From Zancudomyces culisetae (lineage: Eukaryota; Kickxellomycota; Harpellomycetes; Harpellales; Legeriomycetaceae): a stretch of 14,187 nucleotides of DNA. Positions 1 through 8,596 of this stretch are shown here, piece after piece. The first letter of the stretch is position 1, and each line of letters starts with the position of its first letter. The stretch lies in assembly GCA_001969505.1 (NCBI GenBank), contig LSSK01000680.1, positions 1 through 14,187 of the forward strand, read 5' to 3'. The notes under the pieces were generated by a model. It was given only the letters and a program-made list of their open reading frames with translations. It searched no databases and was not told where the DNA came from. The position numbers and the translations under genes were made by a program.

Positions 1-153
1 TTTTTTTATTAGATTTTTTGATTTATTTATACAATTAATACTTTGATCATTTAAGCAAAATAGTAGGGCAATAACAGAAAGTACATTGAAACCGAGTGAC
101 AATCAACACAATCAGACCAATTAAATACACACCAAATATATCTAGAGCATTAA
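1..153 (+). promoter_or_regulatory. Upstream region of BMT5
   Basis: AT-rich sequence at the window edge leading to the BMT5 start codon. It contains a T-tract followed by GATT at 12-23 (GATTTTTTGATT), a 12-mer that recurs in reverse orientation upstream of the SUMO-like gene at 11416-11427. A short open frame beginning near 96 overlaps the BMT5 start in another frame and has no protein-like character. No TATA box or initiator is assigned with confidence. Confidence 0.35.
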
Positions 154-930
154 ATGGCAAAGGCAAAGAAAGTAGGATTAAAAAAACAATTAGAGAATCG
201 ACTGAAAAACAAGGTCCAAAACAAGGTAATTGTCAAAAAACAAACGCACAAACAAAAGCATGTGTACAAGCCCCAGCAATTATACGAAGAGTACGATAAT
301 ATATTATTAATTGGAGAGGGTAACTTCAGTTTTGCAAATTCTTTGTCTCAGAAGGTAAGAACGGGCGAGAAGATATTGGCAACAAGTCTGGATACGGAAA
401 GTGAAGTTTTGGAAAAATACCCTGAGGCGAAAGATAATATTGAGGAGTTCAAATTAATGGGGGGAAAGGTGCTTTTTGGCGTAGACTGTACAAAACTGAA
501 GTCTTACAAGGCAATAAAAGGCAAACAATACGACAAAGTTGTGTTTAATTTTCCGCACGTTGGCTTGGGGATCAAGGATCAGGATAGAAATGTCGAAAAG
601 AATCAAGAATTGCTCTTCAAATTTTTCAGTAGTTGTTTGGAAGCAAAAATATTGAGAAATGATGATGTAAAGAAGGGTGAGGTTCATGTGACACTAAAAA
701 GCGGCAGCCCATACGACCTCTGGGACGTCAAAAGGCTAGCCAAACAAGCTAAAGGATTAGTAACCAAGACAACTGTAAAGTTTGTGCCTAGCGAGTATCC
801 AGGATACAACCATGTACGAACCACAGTGAGTAAAAACACCAAAGCTGATGGTGAGAAAGGATTTGGAGAGGAGACCCTAGTAGAAAAACAGTCAAAAACG
901 TATATATTTTTGATCAAAGATGATGTGTGA
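154..930 (+). CDS. BMT5: 25S rRNA (uridine-N3)-methyltransferase, Bmt5 family
   Basis: The 258-residue intronless frame encodes a DUF2431-type methyltransferase. In yeast, Bmt5 methylates N3 of one uridine (m3U2634) in 25S rRNA in the nucleolus using SAM. The N-terminus (residues 1-45) is Lys/Gln-rich, as in yeast Bmt5, and probably serves nucleolar and RNA binding. The SAM-binding glycine loop ILLIGEGNFSF lies at residues 50-60 and the family motif VFNFPHVGLGIKDQDRN starts at residue 130. Near the C-terminus, PYDLWDVKRLAK and EYPGYNHVRT match the yeast protein. It is shorter than yeast Bmt5 (about 336 aa), lacking a central insertion and the charged tail. The start is the first in-frame ATG, in an A-rich context. 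It converges on the PPR gene with 73 bp between stop codons. Family assignment is firm; substrate specificity is inferred from yeast. Confidence 0.93.
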   Translation: MAKAKKVGLKKQLENRLKNKVQNKVIVKKQTHKQKHVYKPQQLYEEYDNILLIGEGNFSFANSLSQKVRTGEKILATSLDTESEVLEKYPEAKDNIEEFKLMGGKVLFGVDCTKLKSYKAIKGKQYDKVVFNFPHVGLGIKDQDRNVEKNQELLFKFFSSCLEAKILRNDDVKKGEVHVTLKSGSPYDLWDVKRLAKQAKGLVTKTTVKFVPSEYPGYNHVRTTVSKNTKADGEKGFGEETLVEKQSKTYIFLIKDDV

Positions 931-990
931 TAGATAGATAAATGTTGCAGTAAAATATAATTTATGATATTCTAGTGTATATAGACTGAA

Positions 991-996
991 AATAAA
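991..996 (+). terminator. Possible BMT5 poly(A) signal (AATAAA)
   Basis: An AATAAA hexamer lies about 60 bp after the BMT5 stop codon, in the 73-bp gap before the convergent PPR gene. AT-rich fungal DNA produces this hexamer often by chance, so position is the only support. Confidence 0.3.
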
Positions 997-1003
997 ATAT
1001 AAA

Positions 1004-3820
1004 TCAAATGGGAACAGACAGTGGAAAACGGGCTTCTACAAATCGCAAGAATTCGCCTTGAATTTTAATATTTTCGCCATTGCTTTCGGTGGTGAGGCTG
1101 GGATCATTTAGCGCAGATATAATCCCAGAGACAATGTGTTGTGGGAGAGTCGCTCGGTTGGGTACGGCAGCTGCAAAATCAAGATCCTGATATTCATTAT
1201 CCGAAAAGTCATCAAAGAGTGTAAATGGATTATTATAGTAAACTTTGTCGTCAAGGCTATCAACAGCAGTGTCACCTTCGCTTTGCTTATCTCTGTTCCT
1301 GTCTGGAGTCAAGGATGAGGACGAAACAGTTTTGTACCACAAGTTAATTGCTGGCATAATCTCGGACAAAAGTCTATACTTGATGAGCAGGGCGACATAT
1401 AGGTAAATTACCTTTGCGTCAACACAAAAGACTGGGGTGGAGTTCTTACTGATGGTGGAAATGGAGAAAGCAAGCGAGTTCTGGCTTATAAGGAATGGGA
1501 GGTCGTGCGATTTCAATAGTGACTCAAAATTTTGTTTTGCAGCTAAAATATGGCCTTGCTGGTCACATGTTCGCAGCATGATTGCGACCGCAACGGGATC
1601 GATATTGTAGTAGCTGAGCTTGATGCGATCTATCCAAACTTGGCTTACATAGTCATAGCGCTTGTGGAATAGAAACATGTTCATGAGATTGTTTAGAGTG
1701 GATTGACTTTTTAATAGTAGGATCTTTGTCAAGATGTTTTTGGGAATGGAGACATACATCGAATGGGCGTATCCGGTGATGTTCAAGGTCGTATAAATGT
1801 CGAGAAGGTGCACAAATGTGGTGTGGTCCGGGGAGGTAGCGGTGGAAATCGACGAAGAGGCCTCGCTTAACGGCAAAAGTTTACGTTTATACCAATAGTC
1901 TACAAAGCTCGCTATTTGTATATTCACAGGGGAAGAAGCGGTAATTGAGTTGGTGAACTGTTTATATTTGGAAAAAGTGTTAAGAAAGACCTTGTTGACA
2001 AATTCGCGATTGCTTTCAGAACGATTTGCATAAAGTAGAGCATTGTTGATGGACTGGAATAACAGGTTGAAGCTAGTAATGTCGTATTCATTATCCAAAT
2101 TTTCAAGCATTTCAGTTATAGTGAATAGCACTTTTGTGAATGCTATACCCTCGTTGTAAAATTTAATATAAAGCTTAGATAAGGCGTTGTAGCAATGAAC
2201 AGAATATTTAATATTGAGTGGCCTGAAAACGGATTGCCAGTATAGCATTTGTGATTTGTCTGTACAACAATTGCTCATAATCGAGTAAAAGATGTAGCTG
2301 TCTGGAACAACGTCATTTGCAAGCATTTCCTTAAACACGGTTTTGACATGTTCAAATTTTTTGTTTTTACATAATGCCTCAATTATAATACCATACAGCG
2401 AGATGGACATTTTGCCAACATTTTCTTCAGTCAGCTTGTATATCAGCTGGGCTTCTTTGTAGTTATTGGCTTTGATGCTTTTATATAAAAGTCTCGAAAA
2501 TATTTGTTCGTTGGGCTTTCCTCCAAGTTCCAAAATTTTGGAAAGTAACTGGGATGGCGAAAATCCGGTTGAAGTTGAGGTTGAAGTATTTAACGTGACA
2601 AAAGAGACTGAAAGACTATGTACTGAAGGCATTTTATTTTCAGCTATACAATCCTTAAGAATCTTGTCGACAAATTCGGGCCGCTGATTGAACAATGCAC
2701 AGGCAAGCAAAATAGAGTATGATGCATCATCCAGCGGTATCCCGTCTTTGTTCTTAATATTATCTGCCTCTTCCATTGCTTCGTCCATTCCTTTGTTTTT
2801 TGCGATTCCCTCCAAGATAATATTTCTAACCACAATATCTGGCTTGATATCTATTTTTGGGTCCTGCATTTCTACAAGGAGGTTATATACAGCATCCCAG
2901 TCGTTGGCCCTCACTTCGGCTGATATGATTGCAGTATATGTCTGTAGATCTGGTACCAGGCTAGTACTAGAACTGAGTGGATTCATTGTGCCTTTTAAAT
3001 CCTGCCACAGCCGCCTGGCCTCGTTTATTGTCTCTTTTCTCCTCGAATAAAGGTTTATCAGTGTGTTATATATGACTATATCAGGTTTAGGAAAGATATT
3101 CTCGCCTGTTGTGTTTGAGTTGCCATGCTTTTCACTAGTACTGTTTTCTTGGTTTTTGAGCTTTTCCAGTATTTTATATACCTTATCATGTTTTCCCATC
3201 GCGGCATAAATAGACAGCATTTCGGTAAAAACAAAAATCAAATTGTCATCATTTGCATCGATCGGTTCGCCAGCCCGAACCCTTTCCTGTCTAACATTCA
3301 TCAAATCTTTAAATACAATAGTCATGTATTGGTAGATTTGGTCAGATCTGAGTCTGCCTGCATGTGATTTGCGTATAGTGTTCAGCAAAACCACATAGTC
3401 GATGGCTTTTAAATGTTCTTTTGCTGATTTAGTCAAACTTGCATATAGATTGTAGGCAATTTCACCATTCTCTAGTTCATTGGTATGTAAAGCCTCCAAA
3501 AATGATACAACCTGTGTTTTCTCTACCGGATCCCTGATGTTGAATTCTCTACTTTTGATTTTTTCCTTAATATTACTTGAATTTTTGGTAGCCAAAGCGT
3601 TGTTTGTTTGTGATATGTTTGTATTTGTAGTATAGACCCTATATGTATTCACCAACTTACTACAACTACGAGAAATATTGGTTTTTGTACTATGACAACA
3701 CCCACAGAAGCTTCGTTGAAGAACAAATTTCGGACTAGCAGCTGGTACTCGCCATTTTCTGTAAATTGAGGAATACTCCCCTTTTGAAATCAGATTTTTT
3801 ATTGCCAAAGTTCTATTCAT
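1004..3820 (-). CDS. Pentatricopeptide repeat protein, probably mitochondrial
   Basis: An intronless frame of 938 residues from the first ATG at 3820; the frame is open a little further upstream but has no earlier ATG before a stop. The first 40 residues (MNRTLAIKNLISKGEYSSIY, then Arg/Lys-rich and almost free of acidic residues) look like a mitochondrial presequence. PPR-like helical pairs are visible at about residues 240-275 (KPDIVIYNTLINLYSRRK), 288-320 (PDLQTYTAIISAEVRANDWD), 323-355 (KPDIVVRNIILEGIAKNKG) and around 475-510 (LYGIIIEALCKNKKFEH, VVPDSYIFYSIMSN). The C-terminal third is diverged and helical. By family knowledge it should bind organellar RNA for processing, stability or translation; its target cannot be read here and I cannot match it to one named yeast factor such as Pet309, Cbp1 or Aep3. 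It is transcribed divergently from NOB1. A Ser/Thr-rich run near residues 405-425 may be a linker. Confidence 0.85.
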   Translation of the reverse strand: MNRTLAIKNLISKGEYSSIYRKWRVPAASPKFVLQRSFCGCCHSTKTNISRSCSKLVNTYRVYTTNTNISQTNNALATKNSSNIKEKIKSREFNIRDPVEKTQVVSFLEALHTNELENGEIAYNLYASLTKSAKEHLKAIDYVVLLNTIRKSHAGRLRSDQIYQYMTIVFKDLMNVRQERVRAGEPIDANDDNLIFVFTEMLSIYAAMGKHDKVYKILEKLKNQENSTSEKHGNSNTTGENIFPKPDIVIYNTLINLYSRRKETINEARRLWQDLKGTMNPLSSSTSLVPDLQTYTAIISAEVRANDWDAVYNLLVEMQDPKIDIKPDIVVRNIILEGIAKNKGMDEAMEEADNIKNKDGIPLDDASYSILLACALFNQRPEFVDKILKDCIAENKMPSVHSLSVSFVTLNTSTSTSTGFSPSQLLSKILELGGKPNEQIFSRLLYKSIKANNYKEAQLIYKLTEENVGKMSISLYGIIIEALCKNKKFEHVKTVFKEMLANDVVPDSYIFYSIMSNCCTDKSQMLYWQSVFRPLNIKYSVHCYNALSKLYIKFYNEGIAFTKVLFTITEMLENLDNEYDITSFNLLFQSINNALLYANRSESNREFVNKVFLNTFSKYKQFTNSITASSPVNIQIASFVDYWYKRKLLPLSEASSSISTATSPDHTTFVHLLDIYTTLNITGYAHSMYVSIPKNILTKILLLKSQSTLNNLMNMFLFHKRYDYVSQVWIDRIKLSYYNIDPVAVAIMLRTCDQQGHILAAKQNFESLLKSHDLPFLISQNSLAFSISTISKNSTPVFCVDAKVIYLYVALLIKYRLLSEIMPAINLWYKTVSSSSLTPDRNRDKQSEGDTAVDSLDDKVYYNNPFTLFDDFSDNEYQDLDFAAAVPNRATLPQHIVSGIISALNDPSLTTESNGENIKIQGEFLRFVEARFPLSVPI

Positions 3821-4301
3821 CTCTTGAGGCACTTCAGAGTTATATTGACATTTTTTATTCGTCTAGTGACTAATTTGATTGTAGTTAAAAATCTATAATT
3901 TATTTATTAAGTTAAATAAACTAGCATTGTATTTATGGGTTTGGGGTTAGTACCTAGAATTTTTTTGATCTATCTATGGAAATTAAAATAAAAAAAGTCC
4001 ATTCACAAAATTTTTTTGATGGTTTTCAAAATATGTGTGACAATGAGCAAATGCAATAAAAATACACGTGATTTAATAAAATCATTAGGACTAAATTGAT
4101 TTAATCCAGCCAAAAAAAAAAATTTTTTTTTATTTTTTTGCAGTTTTGATGGGAGGGGAGACATTGCTAGGGTTATAGTATATATAGTTTTAGTAAAGGT
4201 CGAAATAAACCAAAGAGAATAAATAACACAAGAGAAAAGAGTGTCAAAATCGGGACACATTTATTTTGTACAGAAAAGCAAGAAAGCAAGGGCCAACAAT
4301 A
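3821..4301. promoter_or_regulatory. Divergent promoter of the PPR gene and NOB1
   Basis: This 481-bp gap drives two divergent genes. It contains a poly(dA:dT) block at about 4112-4131 (A11 followed by T9), likely to disfavour nucleosomes. This block, and a shorter ACAAAATTTTTTTG near 4005-4018, resemble the RRPE element (AAAAATTTT core) of yeast ribosome-biogenesis promoters, which would suit NOB1. A TATATA stretch lies near 4180-4187, about 120 bp before the NOB1 ATG. A CACGTG palindrome is at 4065-4070. Elements are assigned by resemblance only. Confidence 0.5.
4065..4070. promoter_or_regulatory. CACGTG E-box palindrome
   Basis: The perfect palindrome CACGTG sits inside the divergent promoter, about 235 bp from the NOB1 ATG and 245 bp from the PPR gene ATG. 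In ascomycete yeasts this core binds bHLH factors (Cbf1, Pho4, Ino2/4 types). Which factor, if any, uses it here is unknown. Confidence 0.35.
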
Positions 4302-5963
4302 ATGGAAAAGGAAATGCAAAAGGATCAGGGAACTGAAATAGACCAGCTTAGTAATGCTTTTAAAATAGATTTAGACGGAGAACATGGAGTACAGGAAGTG
4401 TTAGAGAATGGCAAGAGTAACGATTCCAAGGATATAAACCAAGATATTCTCGAGACATCAGTTTGTGTGTCAGAAGGTCAGAACGAAGCAGAGGGCGAGA
4501 CGGGACAAGAAAGTGCTGCTGACAAGAGCGAAAAAGTAGACACAGAGTATTTAGTGTTGGATACAAATGTAATTCTGACTATTAACAACAACAGTGGGCG
4601 CTATTCACAGTATATTGATGAGTCGCTGTATAAGCTGGTGACGGTACCACAGGTAATTGGCGAGTTGACGAGTAAATACGCCAAACAGCAAATCACCAAC
4701 GTTAAGCTCGAGGTAATTGAGCCGGACAACAGCAGCGTCAAGAAGGTTATTACAACGGCCAAAGAAACGGGTGATTTCGGTAGTTTGTCAATAGCCGATA
4801 TCAAGGTGATTGCATTGGGAGTGATGTTGGCTGAAAAATATAACGTCGTCGAGGAAATTGATGCTGACAAGGTAGAAAAGCAAGAAAATACCAATGATGG
4901 TATGGATGAAAATGTTGCTAAAAAGAAGAAAAGAAAGCAAAAGAAGAAGAAGAAGCAACAGCAGCAGCAGGTGGTGGTCGAGGGTTCTGATGTTAACGAA
5001 GACCAGGAGGTTGATAGTGTTAAGCCTGAAGAGAAAATAGAGGAGGGAGTAGAAGAACGAGGTGAACCGGAAGAGGAGGAGGAGGAGGAGGAGGAGGGAG
5101 GTGAGTGGAGTACAGCAACAAGAAAAAAGAAAAACAACTACAAGAAAAGAAATAACTTTAACAACACAGGATTACCTGGATGGACAAACTCGGATGATGG
5201 AGGATGGATAACCCCAAAAACAACAGGAAATGGCGGTATGAACAACATTGGAATGGAAAATAGTAGTAATGGTATTAGTAACGGAGGAGCAAAAAATAAT
5301 AGAAATAAAGATAACGAGAGAGGTATCAAGCAAAAAGGTAGTAGAGTAAAGATAGCAACAATGGACTTTGCAATGCAGAATGTGATTCTTACGCTGGAAA
5401 AAAGGGAAACAAATGGAAAAAAAGGTGTAGAGTTGGTGGATGTTAGCAAAGGCCAGCAAGTAATCAAGAAAATCAAAACCTTCGTGTTGCGATGCCACAG
5501 CTGTTTCGCAACTACACACAAAATGGACACGCAGTTCTGTACTTCCTGTGGACATCCAACGCTGCTCAAAACATCGATTTCGACAACAGAGCAAGACGAG
5601 GGAGTGGTTGTCCACCTTAAAAAGAACTTCCGGTACAATTTGCGGGGTAAGAAATATTCGATTCCCTCGCCAGCAAACGCCAACCACTTGGTACTCCGAG
5701 CCGATGACAAAACATATACTGAATCAATGAAGCGAAGAAACATGCTGTTAAACAAAGCCATGCGGACCAATAATGCAGATGATGTCGATGCCTTCTGGTT
5801 TGGAGCAGCAACTACCACATCCGGATCAGCATCCAGAGGTCGAACCGGCGAAAGATTCGACGCTAATGGAATGCCTATAGTTGGTGTCGGCCGTCGCAAT
5901 CCAAACAAAGTCATCAAAACAGGCAACAAAAAGACGGGTTCGCTATTTTCGGCTACTCGCTGA
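4302..5963 (+). CDS. NOB1: Nob1, PIN-domain endonuclease for the 3' end of 18S rRNA
   Basis: The 553-residue intronless protein is a late pre-40S assembly factor that cuts 20S pre-rRNA at site D. The start is the first ATG, at 4302; the frame is open upstream but only through non-ATG codons. The PIN domain spans about residues 83-185: YLVLDTNVIL carries the catalytic Asp87, PQVIGELTSK carries Glu121, and GDFGSLSIADIKVIAL carries Asp158 and Asp166. A basic, Gln-containing tract (about 205-223) and an acidic Glu run (about 254-267) lie in the central linker and are probably disordered; the basic part could be a nuclear signal. The zinc ribbon is C398-x2-C401 and C413-x2-C416, followed by TLLK. 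The C-terminus has the family's Y-S-I-P and R-R-N-M-L-L-N-K-A-M segments and an Arg/Gly-containing tail. It is longer than yeast Nob1 (459 aa) because of an extra N-terminus of about 75 residues and the linker. The last 21 bp overlap the antisense end of the kinase gene. Confidence 0.95.
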   Translation: MEKEMQKDQGTEIDQLSNAFKIDLDGEHGVQEVLENGKSNDSKDINQDILETSVCVSEGQNEAEGETGQESAADKSEKVDTEYLVLDTNVILTINNNSGRYSQYIDESLYKLVTVPQVIGELTSKYAKQQITNVKLEVIEPDNSSVKKVITTAKETGDFGSLSIADIKVIALGVMLAEKYNVVEEIDADKVEKQENTNDGMDENVAKKKKRKQKKKKKQQQQQVVVEGSDVNEDQEVDSVKPEEKIEEGVEERGEPEEEEEEEEEGGEWSTATRKKKNNYKKRNNFNNTGLPGWTNSDDGGWITPKTTGNGGMNNIGMENSSNGISNGGAKNNRNKDNERGIKQKGSRVKIATMDFAMQNVILTLEKRETNGKKGVELVDVSKGQQVIKKIKTFVLRCHSCFATTHKMDTQFCTSCGHPTLLKTSISTTEQDEGVVVHLKKNFRYNLRGKKYSIPSPANANHLVLRADDKTYTESMKRRNMLLNKAMRTNNADDVDAFWFGAATTTSGSASRGRTGERFDANGMPIVGVGRRNPNKVIKTGNKKTGSLFSATR

Positions 5964-8596
5964 GTGCAGGCTGTAGACCAACTCGCGAATAAAATGCTCG
6001 GTGATACCTGGACACTCCCTCTCAGCATTCACAAATCCGTTGTTGAGATACATGTATCCTTTTTTCGCCCGGCTGCTTGTAGTGTGTTGGTTCAGCCGCC
6101 TTATTGCTGGAATCACCAGCTTTTCAAACAACTCATCACGTGATGGCAGCGGTGGCGTGCCACTCCGGTTTTTCAGCTCCTCTCCTCCAATTGCCGCTTC
6201 ATTTTTACTGGTCTGTGGCGAATGTGGCCTATTTGCAGATTGCACACTCCATCCAGGCACTGGCAACGCCGAGCTTTGGCTGCTTGCGCTTGATGGTCTC
6301 GAACTTGAATGGGATTGCTGTCTCGTAGCAACCATTTGCTTAAAACTTTCTTTTCCCGCAGCTGGAGCCACGTATTGTCTTCCAGGCGCCAGGGCTCGAG
6401 CAACTTCTGGACTTGCATTGGCACTGGGCTTGGTAATGTACATTGACTTGACTGCTGAGCCCACAGCGCTGCTTTCGACATCTCTAGCCGTTGTATCTAT
6501 CCCCAACATCGGTGTTTGCTTGACTCCTGGCTTTGCCACATGACTAGTTTGTCTCGACTGCGCGCTTAACGGTCTGCTTGCTCCTCCCTTTACTGGCGAT
6601 CTCTCGTAAACATTTTCGCTCGAGTATTTTGAATATCCTGATACCCCAGCACTAGGTGGCGTACTGCTGATCTGAGTCATTGGTTGCGTTGACGCTGTTC
6701 TCTTGTTTAAGTTGCTCGGATTCTGCATAGATAATGGTTGTGTTTGTTGTTGTGTTTGTGTTTGTGTTTGTGGTCTAGCAAAAGCCGAATATCCTTGGTT
6801 TGGTGTGTTTACTGATACTGGTCGTGGTGAGCTTGCTGCGCTAATATTTTTGTTGCTGTTGTTGTTGCTATTACTGTTGTTGTTGTTGTTGTTGCTGTTG
6901 CTTTTTCTTATATCATTGGATGACGATAGATTCTGTTCAACCGTGTTAAAATCCCATATTATCGTATTTTGCTTTTTTCTATTGGTTTATCATTTTGTTT
7001 ATATATATATATTTCATCTTCACATTTATACCGAATAATTATCTTATTTCTTGTGTTTGGATTCATACCACTTCCATTACCCTAATAAACATACTTACTC
7101 TTTCTTCTTATCGTCATCATCTCGCTTCTGTGCCTGGGGGTGTGTAATTTTCCATCTGTCCCATCGATTAACCAATTCAAGCAGCCGCCCTGTGCTTCGA
7201 GCTCCCTTAATAAACCGATGTTTAAGCAGCTGCTCCGCTGTCGGTCTCTTTTCTGGCTCTTTTTGTAAACATAACGAAACGAACTCTATAAAATGCTTTG
7301 AAAAGTCTCCAGTAAGTTGAGGTGGTTCGTTCTTTGGAATTACAAATAAGACTTTCATGGGATGCAATTCGGCATATGGTGGCTGTCCCTTGGCAAGTTC
7401 TATCGCTGTGATTCCTAACGACCATATGTCTGCTTTGCTATTGTATCCGCTCTGTTTGATAACTTCTGGCGCCATCCAGAATGGTGTACCAACAAATGTG
7501 TTTTTCTTTGTCAGCGTCGCTGAAATTTGTCCTGAAACACCAAAATCTGCCAATTTGACTAGTTTTTTATTTACATTTTTGTATTTAACTTTTTAGCACC
7601 ATTCTTTCTTTTCAGTCATCAATACAGCTTATATATATCAGCCTTCTGTACTCACCTTCTCCTCCTCTAGTCAGCAGAATATTCGCAGCTATAGTTACCA
7701 TATATCAGTTTATATTAGTTATTTTCTTTTTTTGAATTAGTCTTGTAGACTACACACCTACTCTAAAACCTGTACTATACTTACCCTTAATATCTCTATG
7801 AATTTTGTTTTCTCGGTGTAAATAATCTAAACCTCTTAATATTTCTCTCATCAGTATTGCTATTTTCCCCTCGGTTATCACCCCTGGCTTCATCATTTCG
7901 GCACAAGATCCACCTCCACAATACTCCATCACTATCCATAGATTTGAAGCTTGCAAAAACGAACCATGGTACCTATTTATTATCGTTTATTATCCGAAGT
8001 CTCAGTAAAGTCTTTTTCTTTATTAAACAAGTTTAAAACACGCACATACACACTCACTCACTCACTCACATGCGCATAAAATTTAGTGTATAATACACTC
8101 TTTTTTACCTGGTAACAAATGGAGAATCCAATTGTGATAGTATAAATATTTCCTGTTGAATATCTTCAATCTCATCCTCTGCGCTTTCCAAATCTATTAT
8201 TTTGATTGCTACATGCCTCTTTGTCTTTTTGTCAATCCTATGTACACAATTATGTATAAAGCATATCTTAAATCATAGTCACCACCACTATTACACAGCG
8301 ATTCTAGCCAGAAACACTTACGCTTTGTATACCTCACCGAAGGATCCTCTTCCTAAATTAGTTGTATTTATTATCTATATTACCTCTATACATCAATATC
8401 TAAATCATACACACATTTCACTAATCTGATAAAATATATTTTTACCTATTTTTTGTATAAGAGTATAGTGATCTCGTGGATCTACGGGTACTTTTGACTA
8501 TTTTTCCGTTTATAAATACCATTAGTGCTGCTACTTTTACTACTCTAACGATATTCTGGTCCGAAACAGTAGACTTCAAAAAAATTTATTTACCAT
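5943..8596 (-). CDS. GCKIII-type Ste20-family Ser/Thr kinase (Sps1/Nak1/Sid1/MST3-4 group)
   Basis: Reconstructed as eight exons on the minus strand: 8596-8594, 8497-8446, 8352-8322, 8237-8109, 7972-7785, 7688-7656, 7558-7099 and 6978-5943, giving 1,932 nt and 643 residues. Every junction keeps frame and rebuilds a continuous kinase. Motifs: [11 protein letters not shown] (residues 19-29), VAIK with Lys41, alpha-C Glu58 in [18 protein letters not shown] (89-95), HRDIKAAN (130-137, catalytic Asp132), DFG (150-152), activation-loop Thr166 in [13 protein letters not shown]. The sequence is closest to human MST3/MST4 and fungal Sps1/Nak1/Sid1 kinases, which act in septation, polarity (MOR/SIN networks) or spore-wall formation. 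After the kinase domain, IIWDFNTV (W307-D308-F309) matches the conserved tail motif, then come Asn/Ser-rich (about 325-341) and Thr-Gln (about 369-380) low-complexity runs. A C-terminal helical block ([13 protein letters not shown] to the end) resembles the tails of fungal homologues. Least certain are exon 1 (ATG only) and the 7098-6979 intron, the latter supported by a GTAAGT donor and the WDF motif beyond it. Confidence 0.88.
6846..6905 (-). repeat. Asn/Ser codon microsatellite in the kinase tail
   Basis: AAC and AGC codons alternate on the minus strand and encode an Asn/Ser-rich run at about residues 325-341 of the kinase. A second low-complexity stretch of CAA/ACA codons (Gln/Thr) follows at 6738-6770. 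Both lie in the variable linker between the WDF motif and the C-terminal helical block and probably differ in length between strains. Confidence 0.8.
6979..7098 (-). other. Intron 7 of the GCKIII kinase gene
   Basis: A 120-nt phase-2 intron with donor GTAAGT and acceptor CAATAG. Read through, it creates an immediate TAA stop after the Lys-rich end of the kinase domain. Splicing joins it to the frame carrying IIWDFNTV, which is why I prefer one gene to two. No strong branch site is visible; TGATAAAC, just upstream of the acceptor, is the best candidate. Confidence 0.75.
8046..8070. repeat. ACTC-type microsatellite inside kinase intron 4
   Basis: A run of four to five CACT/ACTC tetranucleotides lies within the 136-nt intron 7973-8108. 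It should be length-variable between strains and has no coding effect if the intron is correctly placed. Confidence 0.8.

Noticed and set aside
3821-3832. Upstream extension of the PPR gene by four codons
   Set aside because: It begins with GTG; the frame has no ATG between the upstream in-frame TAG near 3865 and the ATG at 3820, which starts a good presequence.
4266-4301. Upstream extension of NOB1 by 12 codons
   Set aside because: The extension begins with TTG rather than ATG; the first ATG in frame is at 4302 in a good A-rich context.
4601-6028. Long minus-strand open frames opposite NOB1 (178 and 296 codons)
   Set aside because: They are antisense shadows of NOB1: the translations are runs of Ser/Phe/Pro mirroring its Lys/Glu-rich codons, with no domain.
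6001-6543. Plus-strand 180-codon frame opposite the kinase tail
   Set aside because: Antisense shadow of the Ser/Ala/Pro-rich kinase C-terminal exon; no recognisable domain.
5943-6728. Kinase tail as a separate minus-strand gene starting at the ATG at 6728
   Set aside because: The frame is open well upstream of that ATG and contains the conserved WDFNTV kinase-tail motif, and an in-phase GTAAGT...TAG intron joins it to the kinase exon.
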